Under the pieces are notes generated by a model. The model saw only the letters and a program-made list of their open reading frames with translations, did no database searches and was not told the origin of the DNA. 17,784 nucleotides of DNA, from the NCBI GenBank assembly GCA_050014895.1, contig JBEKCL010000051.1:1-17784 (forward strand). The letters run 5' to 3'. The stretch comes from JAFGLP01 sp050014895. GTDB taxonomy: Bacteria > Chloroflexota > Dehalococcoidia > GIF9 > UBA5629. Each line of letters opens with the position of its first letter. Position 1 is the first letter of the stretch. The translations under genes and the position numbers were made by a program. Below are positions 7,876 through 14,697 of this stretch, piece by piece.

Positions 7876-9135
7876 TTAATTCCCGGCATGGACACGCAGA
7901 TTGTCAAAATGGGCAGTGGCAGGAGGTTCTACTGTATTAACTGCAACTCCCACAAATCCGTCCGAAAACGAAGTATCCTTGATGCTATCCAATTGATGCC
8001 CATTGCACGACACAATAATCTGAGGACCTTTACAAATTACGCTGAGATGGTTGGCGATATTGCCCTGGTTGATAAAAGACGATTTTGTGTATTTCTGCAA
8101 GACCTGGACTACACCATTATCGCGTTTTTGGATCGCATATTCTCCTTGTCCAGTTACCAGGAAACGGTAGAAACTATCATCGTTTTGCGCTCGGAAGACT
8201 ACGCCGTAACTGCTTTGAAATGGCCCGCTGACCAACCTGGCATCAATGTCAAGTGAAATATCCGCAAATCGCCCTGCATTCCGGTTTACTACCCAGCCTC
8301 CCCAATTCCACTTCTTCACGGCCAGACTGTATTCCCCATTTTCATAATTGGCGTCCATGCTTTCATCGGAGAATTTTCTCCAGCCGGAGGATGGATCAGC
8401 AAAATCATCCTCATATAACTGACCTTTGGATAAAGATGGGGGTACGGATGAATCAGGCGGTTTTACCGTCGGAGAAGAAGGATTTGCATTGGGGGCACCC
8501 ATAGATGAGGACGCTGGCGATAAAGACGTTGAAGGGTTCCCCTGCCCCTGCGGATGCCGTCCAAAACCACCGACTAAGAAAATCACCCCGATAATAGCAA
8601 GAGCGCCAATCACACTCCCCACTATTATTAACAAGGGCGTGGCCTTGTTTCGCGTTTTAGCCGTAAGGACTGTTGGACTTGACGGTGGCAGCACCATTCT
8701 AGTTGAACTCTCATTCCCACCTGCCAGCAGAACTTGAATTGTGTCAGCAAGCCTTTGCAGGTGACTTTCGAGAGGCGGCGTCAACGCATCTAGCCAATGT
8801 GAAGAGCTTACAAAATACTCCATTGATTTCGAGAGTACAACGTTTTCGATGCGCAAGGGGATGATTGGGATACCCTTATTAACCGCCCTTTCCACTTCGC
8901 GCTCTACCTGTGGAGAAGTATTCGAATTATTGGAAAATATCAAGACCATGAGGCGGCTCTGATTCAGTCCGTTTATGAGGGCTTCGGCATATGGAACTCC
9001 GGGCAACACATCCCTCGGTGCGATCCAGCAACGTATCCCTCTGCTTTCGAGGTTTGCGCATACAGTATCTGCAACTGCTTTATCGTAGCTTGAATAGCTG
9101 ATAAAAACATCATGCGCTAAGATTGGTTGCATCAT
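7876..9135 (-). CDS. TIR-domain transmembrane receptor-like protein with exposed concanavalin-like domain
   Basis: This 419-aa protein has three parts. Residues 8-138 are a TIR domain: HDVFISYSSYDKAVAD, RGIRCWIAPRDVLPG, then LIFSNNSNTSPQVEREVERA, where E80 sits at the place of the NADase glutamate. A hydrophobic span lies at 167-190. A Pro/Ser-rich linker (191-238) leads to an exposed beta-rich domain (240-417, YEDDFADPSSGW to HFDNLRVHAG), like the LamG/DUF1080 concanavalin-type folds that often bind or cut glycans. The predicted topology is TIR inside and lectin-like domain outside, similar in plan to a receptor. TIR domains in bacteria cleave NAD+ or make cyclic ADP-ribose signals in defence, or act as adaptors. 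GAGG lies 7 nt before the ATG; a second ATG directly follows the first. It has its own promoter at 9165-9194. Confidence 0.85.
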   Translation of the reverse strand: MMQPILAHDVFISYSSYDKAVADTVCANLESRGIRCWIAPRDVLPGVPYAEALINGLNQSRLMVLIFSNNSNTSPQVEREVERAVNKGIPIIPLRIENVVLSKSMEYFVSSSHWLDALTPPLESHLQRLADTIQVLLAGGNESSTRMVLPPSSPTVLTAKTRNKATPLLIIVGSVIGALAIIGVIFLVGGFGRHPQGQGNPSTSLSPASSSMGAPNANPSSPTVKPPDSSVPPSLSKGQLYEDDFADPSSGWRKFSDESMDANYENGEYSLAVKKWNWGGWVVNRNAGRFADISLDIDARLVSGPFQSSYGVVFRAQNDDSFYRFLVTGQGEYAIQKRDNGVVQVLQKYTKSSFINQGNIANHLSVICKGPQIIVSCNGHQLDSIKDTSFSDGFVGVAVNTVEPPATAHFDNLRVHAGN

Positions 9136-9164
9136 AGAGGTGCCTCACAAAACATCCCGTGCCT

Positions 9165-9194
9165 AGTATATTTGAGTAACTATATAGCGGTCAA
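9165..9194 (-). promoter_or_regulatory. Sigma-70-type promoter of the TIR gene
   Basis: TTGACC (9189-9194) and TATACT (9165-9170) are 18 nt apart on the minus strand, each a 5/6 match. Transcription would start near 9158, leaving a short leader of about 22 nt. The spacer contains the palindrome CTATATAG (9180-9187). Confidence 0.65.
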
Positions 9195-9249
9195 ACTGAG
9201 GGCGTTCACTGATAGCATTTAGACGGCACTTACAATAAATGGGGAATTA

Positions 9250-9298
9250 AGTGACTATATAAATAACTCGGAGTCGATCCAATATATTTAGAGTCACT
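9250..9298 (-). terminator. Imperfect inverted repeat after carbamate kinase
   Basis: AGTGACT (9250-9256) pairs with AGTCACT (9292-9298). AAATA (9261-9265) pairs with TATTT (9285-9289), and a small GGA/TCC hairpin sits at the tip. It lies 20-70 nt after the carbamate kinase stop and upstream of the TIR promoter, so it may end the ornithine/carbamate transcript or act as a regulatory site. No proper T tract follows, so the terminator role is tentative. Confidence 0.3.
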
Positions 9299-9319
9299 GT
9301 GAATGTATATTGACGGGCC

Positions 9320-10336
9320 CTAACGCGTGGCTGGACTTTTTCCCAGGGCTATCTTCGTTCCGGTAATTCCTGCCAATGCATCCAGCGCCTTTTCAGGAGC
9401 TGTGATTACCACTTCGCGGTGGCGCCCCGCCGGGGTTGCCCTGAGGAATTTCAGGGATGCCACTATCTTGGGCTCCATACTGCCCGCGCCGAATTGACCT
9501 TCTTTCAACAGTGCCTCAGCTTCGCCGTCCGTAAGACTGTACAGAGGCTTTTGGGAAGGCTTGCCAAAATCCGTAAAAACAGTCTTAACCGCAGTTAAAA
9601 TGAGCAGAACATCTGCGCCGATATCCATTGCCAGCCGTGCGGAAGCCATGTCCTTGTCTATCACAGCCTCGACACCATGCAGCGAATTGTCAGGGCGCCG
9701 TATTACCGGAATTCCACCCCCGCCAACTGCGATGACAATTTCTCCAGCGTCCAGCATGCTCTTTATTATCCTGGCTTGCTGGATTTCCAGCGGCTCCGGT
9801 GAGGGCACCACGCGTCGATAGCCGCGGTCCGAATCGTTGACCATCTGCCACCCTCTTGATTCCTTTAATCTCCCGGCTTGCCCGGAGGAGTAGAACGGCC
9901 CGATCGGCTTGGAAGGGCGTTTGAACGCCGGATCATGTTCGTTAACGATTACCTGGGTAATGACGGTGGTAATATTGTGTGTAAGCCCCATTTCCCTCAG
10001 GCAGTTGGACAGGGCTTGTTGGATCATATATCCCATAAACCCCTGTGTTGCAGCACTGCAGGTATCCAACGGCAATGGTGGAATATCCTTGGCTGATTCC
10101 ACGGCAAGCAGGAGATTGCCTACCTGCGGCCCGTTCCCGTGCGTGATGACAATGTGATTGTGCCCTCCCAAGAGGCCGACCAGTTGCTTGCCCGTTTGGC
10201 GAAGGTTCGTGAACTGCTCTTCTATGGTACCCATTTGGCCGGCCCTGAGAATTGCATTGCCGCCAAGTGCAATAACATACGTTTTAGGACGTGTTTTGCT
10301 GCCATACATTAGATCGCCCGGCACACGTACGCTCAT
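9320..10336 (-). CDS. arcC: Carbamate kinase
   Basis: It catalyses carbamoyl phosphate + ADP to ATP + carbamate, which breaks down to ammonia and CO2, giving ATP by substrate-level phosphorylation in the cytoplasm. The amino-acid kinase fold is clear: VIALGGNAIL at 21-30, VITHGNGPQVGNLL at 63-76, the AVGGGGIPV phosphate-binding loop, VIDKDMASARLA, and a late FGAGSMEPKI block that contacts nucleotide. Its 338 aa are somewhat longer than the usual 310-315 because of a short N-terminal extension. ATG 10336 has AAGG 8 nt upstream; an ATG at residue 10 is possible but has a weaker site. It lies 95 nt after ornithine aminotransferase on the same strand, probably in one operon. The usual partners, arginine deiminase and ornithine carbamoyltransferase, are not in the window. 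Confidence 0.93.
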   Translation of the reverse strand: MSVRVPGDLMYGSKTRPKTYVIALGGNAILRAGQMGTIEEQFTNLRQTGKQLVGLLGGHNHIVITHGNGPQVGNLLLAVESAKDIPPLPLDTCSAATQGFMGYMIQQALSNCLREMGLTHNITTVITQVIVNEHDPAFKRPSKPIGPFYSSGQAGRLKESRGWQMVNDSDRGYRRVVPSPEPLEIQQARIIKSMLDAGEIVIAVGGGGIPVIRRPDNSLHGVEAVIDKDMASARLAMDIGADVLLILTAVKTVFTDFGKPSQKPLYSLTDGEAEALLKEGQFGAGSMEPKIVASLKFLRATPAGRHREVVITAPEKALDALAGITGTKIALGKSPATR

Positions 10337-10431
10337 ACATCCGACCTTAATGAAGTGGTATCAATACATTTTCCCGATTTGCTCATATCATCAGCCATCT
10401 GCCGATTAATTCGCCCGGACATATAAAGATA

Positions 10432-11634
10432 TCACAGCGTTGTAAGCACGCGTTCGATCCGCTCCATGGCCCAATCGATGTCTTCTTTCTGGATAATGAG
10501 CGGCGGCGCGAAGCGGATCACGTTTTCGTGTGTTTCTTTACAAAGCAGGCCTTCGTTCATTAATGCCTGGCAAAAACGTCTTGCGCCGCCTGCTTCCTTG
10601 TGCAGTTCCATGCCGATCAGCAGACCCCTGCCCCTAACTTCTTCGATATAAGGGCTGGAAATGCGCCGCAACTGGGCCATCAGGTATTCACCCATGCGCG
10701 CCGAGTTCTCGATCATTCCTTCTTCCACCAGCACCTTAAGCGCCATGCGTGAAACGGCGCAGGCCAGGGGATTTCCCCCGAAAGTGCTGCCGTGATCGCC
10801 TGGCTGGAATACGCCCAGCACCTCCTTGTTGGATAGCACCGCAGATACAGGGTAAAAACCGCCTGAAAGGGCTTTGCCGATCACGGTAAGGTCCGCTTCA
10901 ACGCCCTCGTATTCCTCGTCCAACAGCCGGCCGGTGCGGCCAAGACCTACCTGGATCTCATCGGTCATTAAAATCACATCCTGCTGCGTGCAGATGCGCC
11001 GGACTTCCTTCAAGTAGCCTGCTGGGGGTACTATGACGCCGGCCTCGCCCTGGATCGGTTCTACCAGGAACCCAACCGTGTTCGGGGTAATGGCCTGTTC
11101 AAGCGCCTTAGCATCGCCGAAGGGGATAATTTTGAATCCAGGTGTAAATGGTGCATAGCCGCTGCGGTACTGGGGCTCAGTGCTGAACCCTACGATCGTT
11201 ACAGTACGTCCGTGAAAGTTATTGGCGCAGACAATGATCTCGGCCTGGCCGTCAGGGACATTCTTTACCTGGTAGCCCCATTTCCTGACGGCTTTGATGC
11301 ACGATTCTACCGCCTCGGCCCCGCTATTCATGGGAAGAGCGATGTGGGAATGTGTCATCTCGCATAGTTCCTGGTAGAAAAGCCCTAGCTGATCGTTGCG
11401 GAACGCACGCGAAGTCAATGTCAGCTTTTCAGCCTGCTCCTTCACAACGGCGACTATCTTGGGATGGCAATGTCCCTGATTGACAGCGGAGTACGCCGAG
11501 AGGCAGTCCAGGTAGCGGTTGCCATCAACATCCCATACCCAGATGCCCTCGCCCCGCGTCAGCACAACATCCAGCGGGTTGTAGTTAGTCGCGCCGTATT
11601 CTTTTTCCAGTTTGATATAGTCCTGTGTATTCAT
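10432..11634 (-). CDS. rocD: Ornithine aminotransferase
   Basis: A PLP enzyme that moves the delta-amino group of ornithine to 2-oxoglutarate, giving glutamate-5-semialdehyde and glutamate. Class-III aminotransferase features are present: LSAYSAVNQGHCHPKI (about 45-60), NSGAEAVE (103-110), NNFHGRT (138-144), VEPIQGEAGV (191-200), TDEIQVGLGRTG (224-235), the PLP lysine K254 in GKALSGG, and GSTFGGNPLA (282-291). The opening TQDYIKLEKEYGATNYNPL is typical of ornithine aminotransferases and separates it from acetylornithine relatives. I chose ATG 11634 (400 aa) because AAGGA lies 7 nt upstream and it matches the family start. The frame stays open for 54 further codons upstream, but that stretch overlaps the promoter and is unlike the family. 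Carbamate kinase follows on the same strand. Confidence 0.93.
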   Translation of the reverse strand: MNTQDYIKLEKEYGATNYNPLDVVLTRGEGIWVWDVDGNRYLDCLSAYSAVNQGHCHPKIVAVVKEQAEKLTLTSRAFRNDQLGLFYQELCEMTHSHIALPMNSGAEAVESCIKAVRKWGYQVKNVPDGQAEIIVCANNFHGRTVTIVGFSTEPQYRSGYAPFTPGFKIIPFGDAKALEQAITPNTVGFLVEPIQGEAGVIVPPAGYLKEVRRICTQQDVILMTDEIQVGLGRTGRLLDEEYEGVEADLTVIGKALSGGFYPVSAVLSNKEVLGVFQPGDHGSTFGGNPLACAVSRMALKVLVEEGMIENSARMGEYLMAQLRRISSPYIEEVRGRGLLIGMELHKEAGGARRFCQALMNEGLLCKETHENVIRFAPPLIIQKEDIDWAMERIERVLTTL

Positions 11635-11674
11635 GAATCCATCCTTCTGAAGCCCGGCATTTATATTGTTGTGA

Positions 11675-11703
11675 ACTTTAAACCAGTCAATAAATCTTGT
11701 CAA
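11675..11703 (-). promoter_or_regulatory. Promoter of the ornithine aminotransferase-carbamate kinase unit
   Basis: A perfect TTGACA (11698-11703) is followed after 17 nt by TAAAGT (11675-11680, 4/6 match). Transcription would start near 11668, leaving a leader of about 34 nt. Confidence 0.6.
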
Positions 11704-11713
11704 TAACAAGATT
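11693..11713. promoter_or_regulatory. Operator-like dyad over the -35 box
   Basis: AATCTTGT-N5-ACAAGATT is a perfect 8-bp inverted repeat with a 5-nt spacer. It covers the whole -35 hexamer, so a bound protein should block or modulate the promoter. The length and spacing suit a dimeric helix-turn-helix regulator. No regulator gene is in the window. Confidence 0.5.
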
Positions 11714-11937
11714 GCCGGATCCTTGTAATAAGAGTGGCCGGGCTGTGAGTCTGTCCACCTTTTAGTACTAACCATCATGTTAGTTTTGCGGATCATGAAG
11801 CTTTCATCATAGCCAGAGCATATTCTGCTGGAGCCATATTACAAGCCACTTGTTTTCTTGCAGCGATTCAGTCCAAACTGCCCTCGGCAATCATGGCATC
11901 AAAGGAATCCGCTATAGCCGTAACTGTCTGATCTATA

Positions 11938-12849
11938 TCATTTGCCGTCAATACCATAAACGTCATTTACAGCCCTAGTTACCAGAACATCAAGGCTGTT
12001 GATACCTAGACCCAGCCGGATATCAGTACACGCTTCAATTACTATAAGATCATCTGCGACGTTTTGCCTCGGCAGAATGATGCGGCCTCTAATCTCTTCC
12101 TTGATTGAATCATATGAAGCCGTGTCACCGCTGATGGCCGCCTCTATAACCTGGTTTACCAAGTTCTGTTCGTCGAATTCAAGGGGTAATACTGTCAGTT
12201 GATTCTCTAAACCCAATTTCAAGATATGGCTTTTATAGATCTGGACAGTTGCTGGCGTTCCAAATACTAGTATCGAGACCTTGCCAGCATGCGCCTTCCG
12301 AATCTCATCGATCACTAGTGCTGGAGGAGTGTACAAACTGAATATGGCGTTAGCCAAAAGAGAAAAAACAGGAGATGAGTGTCTTACTCCAGAATGCTGG
12401 GTCATAATGGTATTGAACTCTTCTGGATTGCTTATCAGGTTATATATATAATGCCCCAATGGGCTTATTGTATTACAGGGAATAATGATACGGATATTCT
12501 TATAGCCTCGGTTTAAGGCCAGATAAACTTGTTCAATAACAGCAATAGCAATCCTGTCTCTTATATCGTCAGGTATTGCTTCTCCCTTAAATCCGATTAA
12601 TATATCTGAATCAAATATTCCTTTTGGTATTGCTGAATTGATCTGCCTGTTCTTGAAATAACCTAGATCTGCAATGAATGTAAACATTATTCTGCGATAT
12701 TCGTCATAGAATGCAGAGCCTCTATCGAGGAAATGACGTTGAATGGTCCTTTGTTCGAGTTCAGCAACGGACCGTATGTATTCTATTGCAGCTGCTCTGC
12801 CAAAGTCAGAAATTATTATGTCGTAGAAATATGGGTATTTCAGAAGCAT
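11938..12849 (-). CDS. Divergent Asp/Glu racemase-superfamily protein
   Basis: The 303-aa protein has the two-cysteine plan of cofactor-independent amino-acid racemases: C125 in IIIPCNTISPLG and C274 in VIEACTDIRLGLG, with the phosphate-loop-like VFGTPATVQIYKS (195-207) between them and LDVLVTRAV at the end. Relatives interconvert D- and L-aspartate or glutamate, or act on hydantoins or maleate; substrate cannot be assigned. The first 80 residues do not look like the usual start of the family. The gene is visibly more AT-rich than its neighbours, which hints at separate origin. There is no good ribosome-binding site at the ATG. Instead it starts 3 nt after the stop of a small ORF in the same frame, so it may depend on coupled translation, or the pair may be a gene split by a stop codon. 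It follows D-aminoacylase, a fitting partner for D-amino-acid use. Confidence 0.7.
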   Translation of the reverse strand: MLLKYPYFYDIIISDFGRAAAIEYIRSVAELEQRTIQRHFLDRGSAFYDEYRRIMFTFIADLGYFKNRQINSAIPKGIFDSDILIGFKGEAIPDDIRDRIAIAVIEQVYLALNRGYKNIRIIIPCNTISPLGHYIYNLISNPEEFNTIMTQHSGVRHSSPVFSLLANAIFSLYTPPALVIDEIRKAHAGKVSILVFGTPATVQIYKSHILKLGLENQLTVLPLEFDEQNLVNQVIEAAISGDTASYDSIKEEIRGRIILPRQNVADDLIVIEACTDIRLGLGINSLDVLVTRAVNDVYGIDGK

Positions 12850-12852
12850 AGC

Positions 12853-12966
12853 TTAATCATCCGACCGGATTTGTCTCCGTTGTAGTAAGGACACAAATTC
12901 TGTTCCAACTGATTGTTTCAGTTCAAATCGTTCTTCCTGGCCATATTTGCGAGTGAGATTGATCAT
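12853..12966 (-). CDS. 37-residue small ORF between D-aminoacylase and racemase-like gene
   Basis: ATG 12966 has an excellent ribosome-binding site, AAGGAG, 5 nt upstream and inside the last codons of D-aminoacylase, so it should be translated. The 37-residue product is charged, starts MINLTRKYGQEER and ends RRQIRSDD. I do not recognise it. Its TAA stop is followed by GCT and then the ATG of the racemase-like gene, in the same reading frame. It could be a coupling leader, a small partner protein, or the true N-terminus of the racemase-like protein cut off by a nonsense mutation. Confidence 0.55.
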   Translation of the reverse strand: MINLTRKYGQEERFELKQSVGTEFVSLLQRRQIRSDD

Positions 12967-12967
12967 G

Positions 12968-14521
12968 TTATCTCCTTAACGCTCTGCCGCCCGTTTGCCC
13001 GGTGTACTTGCCATCCTCAATCGTGTGTATTCCATTCACAAGCAGATGCACTACACCTTCCGAAAGGTTGTCGGGGGTGGCATAGGTTGCATTATCCTTT
13101 ATATTTTGAAGGTCTATCACAGCGATGTCGGCAAAATAGCCTTCGGCAATTTTACCCCTGCCCTTCATCTTGAATTTCTCAGCAGGCAGGGAGGTCATGG
13201 AGCGTATGGCAAAATTGAGATCGAGCTTCTTCTCGTCCAGAACAAACTGCCTGAGCTTCCTGGTGAAGGTGGCATAGCTGCGGGGATGATATTTGCCGAT
13301 ACCTTTCATCAGGGTATGTCCGTCGGAACCGGTGAAAACATATTCATGCGTTATAAACTCGCGCAACGCGGCGCCATCCTGGCTGTTCATGACCACAATG
13401 GGTACAGCATCAACGCAGACCAGGTCAGCATACAGCTCGGCCGGATCCTTCTTAAGCAGGCCGGCAACCTGCCCCAGCGTTTTTCCTTCAAATTCCTTGT
13501 TCTGGGTGCACAGGCATATGAGCACATCTTCCGGCGCCAGGTATTTGAGCCGTTTGCTAACTTCCCTGGCGATCATAACCTTGCCTTCAGGCGTCCTGAA
13601 CTCGGGCTTGACACGGTCATCGAGAAGGAAATCCTTGTCTTCAAGCATCCACGTCATGAAGGTCGATCCCGTGTTGTATGGATACTGGTCGGCGGTAATA
13701 TCCATACCACTCTTACGGGCGTCCTCAATAATTGCAAGAATGTTACCGGCATTAACCGTTTTATCATAAGGGATACCCAGCTTGAGATGAGAGACCTGCA
13801 CAGGGATATTGGCACGGCGTCCGATGGCAACGGCCTCCTTCACGGCACCGAGAATGCCCCTGCCGGACTCGTCCCTCATGTGCGTGGCGTAGAGTCCACC
13901 GTGCCGGGCAACGACACCGGCAATATCGCACAGCTCGTCCGTATCTGCAAGCTGTCCCGGCGCATATTCCAGGCCGGTGGATACGCCAAGGGCGCCCTTC
14001 TCCATTTCCTCTTCAATTCTTTTCTTTAACAGGCGGAGCTGATCGGGAGTGAGTTTGAGTGGCTGTTCCGGGCCAAACAGCTCAAGCCTTAATTTCCCGT
14101 GAGGCGCAAGATGGTAAACGTTGTTACCAAAATTCAAAGAATCCAGGTAATTAAACCACTCATCTATACTGGTATAGCCCAGGCCACAATTGCCTGTAAC
14201 TATGGTGGTAACACCCTGGAACAGGAAATTAAAGTTTCCCTTGAGTTCGGGCACGTCTTCGGCTTTCATCATCGATCTAATTAACGGGAAGACCATGTCT
14301 GCGTGATTATGAACGTCAATGAAACCCGGCGTAACTATGTAACCAGTGGCATCAATGACCTTGTCGGCAGTGCCCCCCAGATTGCCTATGGCGGTTATGC
14401 GGTCGCCTTCTATCGCTATGTCCTGCCTGACAGGCTGACCAGAGGCGCCGGTGTAGACAATACCTCCTTTTATCAGAAGGCTAAAATTGCCCGAGCCTGA
14501 TCCAGTGTTACTATATGCCAT
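12968..14521 (-). CDS. N-acyl-D-amino-acid deacylase (D-aminoacylase)
   Basis: A zinc amidohydrolase that releases free D-amino acids from N-acyl-D-amino acids; some relatives act on N-acyl-D-glutamate or D-aspartate. The 517 aa have the usual length. The small beta domain leads to GFIDVHNHAD (H71, H73), TGNCG (C112, the cysteine metal ligand of D-aminoacylases), ATHMRDE (H214), QVSHLK (H245) and FTGSDG (D400). HPRSYATFTRKL, MTSLPAEKF and RGKIAEGYFADIAVID are typical C-terminal blocks. No signal peptide is seen, so it is cytoplasmic. GGAGG lies 6 nt before the ATG and a promoter at 14570-14599. It heads an operon with the small ORF and the racemase-like gene. The racemase-like product could convert released D-amino acids to L-forms (inference). 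Confidence 0.93.
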   Translation of the reverse strand: MAYSNTGSGSGNFSLLIKGGIVYTGASGQPVRQDIAIEGDRITAIGNLGGTADKVIDATGYIVTPGFIDVHNHADMVFPLIRSMMKAEDVPELKGNFNFLFQGVTTIVTGNCGLGYTSIDEWFNYLDSLNFGNNVYHLAPHGKLRLELFGPEQPLKLTPDQLRLLKKRIEEEMEKGALGVSTGLEYAPGQLADTDELCDIAGVVARHGGLYATHMRDESGRGILGAVKEAVAIGRRANIPVQVSHLKLGIPYDKTVNAGNILAIIEDARKSGMDITADQYPYNTGSTFMTWMLEDKDFLLDDRVKPEFRTPEGKVMIAREVSKRLKYLAPEDVLICLCTQNKEFEGKTLGQVAGLLKKDPAELYADLVCVDAVPIVVMNSQDGAALREFITHEYVFTGSDGHTLMKGIGKYHPRSYATFTRKLRQFVLDEKKLDLNFAIRSMTSLPAEKFKMKGRGKIAEGYFADIAVIDLQNIKDNATYATPDNLSEGVVHLLVNGIHTIEDGKYTGQTGGRALRR

Positions 14522-14569
14522 GCAAGTCCTCCCGCCCGCTTATCATTCAGTCGTTAAAACCAATTGCTA

Positions 14570-14599
14570 ATTAGATAATAAATTGATGGCGCATGTCAA
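14570..14599 (-). promoter_or_regulatory. Promoter of the D-aminoacylase operon
   Basis: A perfect TTGACA (14594-14599) and TCTAAT (14570-14575, 5/6 match) are separated by 18 nt on the minus strand. The palindrome CTAATTAG (14567-14574) overlaps the -10 box. The leader would be about 40 nt. Confidence 0.55.
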
Positions 14600-14638
14600 T
14601 CACCAGTACCATAAAGAAAACCAGCTATCAATGAAATA

Positions 14639-14670
14639 AAATGACCGGGGCTGATTGACCCCGGTCATTT
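14639..14670 (-). terminator. Rho-independent terminator of the MFS transporter gene
   Basis: AAATGACCGGGG and CCCCGGTCATTT form a perfect 12-bp stem with an 8-nt loop. On the minus strand the stem is followed by the T-rich TTTTATTTCATT. It lies 28 nt after the transporter stop and separates it from the D-aminoacylase promoter. Confidence 0.88.
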
Positions 14671-14697
14671 GTTAGCCGTTACAATTGCTTCAGTGTC

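Larger units (their letters stand above)
11635..11937. other. 303-bp intergenic region upstream of ornithine aminotransferase
   Basis: It holds the ornithine aminotransferase promoter and its dyad (11675-11713) and a second small inverted repeat, ACTAAC-N6-GTTAGT, at 11767-11784. At the far end is part of a 29-codon minus-strand ORF (11868-11957) that overlaps the racemase-like gene in another frame. Its peptide, with NDIDQTVTAIADSFDAM, faintly resembles the C-terminus of class-III aminotransferases. I see no further gene and no clear terminator for the racemase-like gene. Confidence 0.5.

Noticed and set aside
11635..11796. 54-residue N-terminal extension of ornithine aminotransferase
   Set aside because: It overlaps a consensus promoter and dyad, and the shorter start has an ideal ribosome-binding site and matches the family.
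12995..14029. Long open frame antisense to D-aminoacylase (344 codons)
   Set aside because: It is opposite a clearly coding gene with all catalytic motifs, and its translation shows no recognisable domain.
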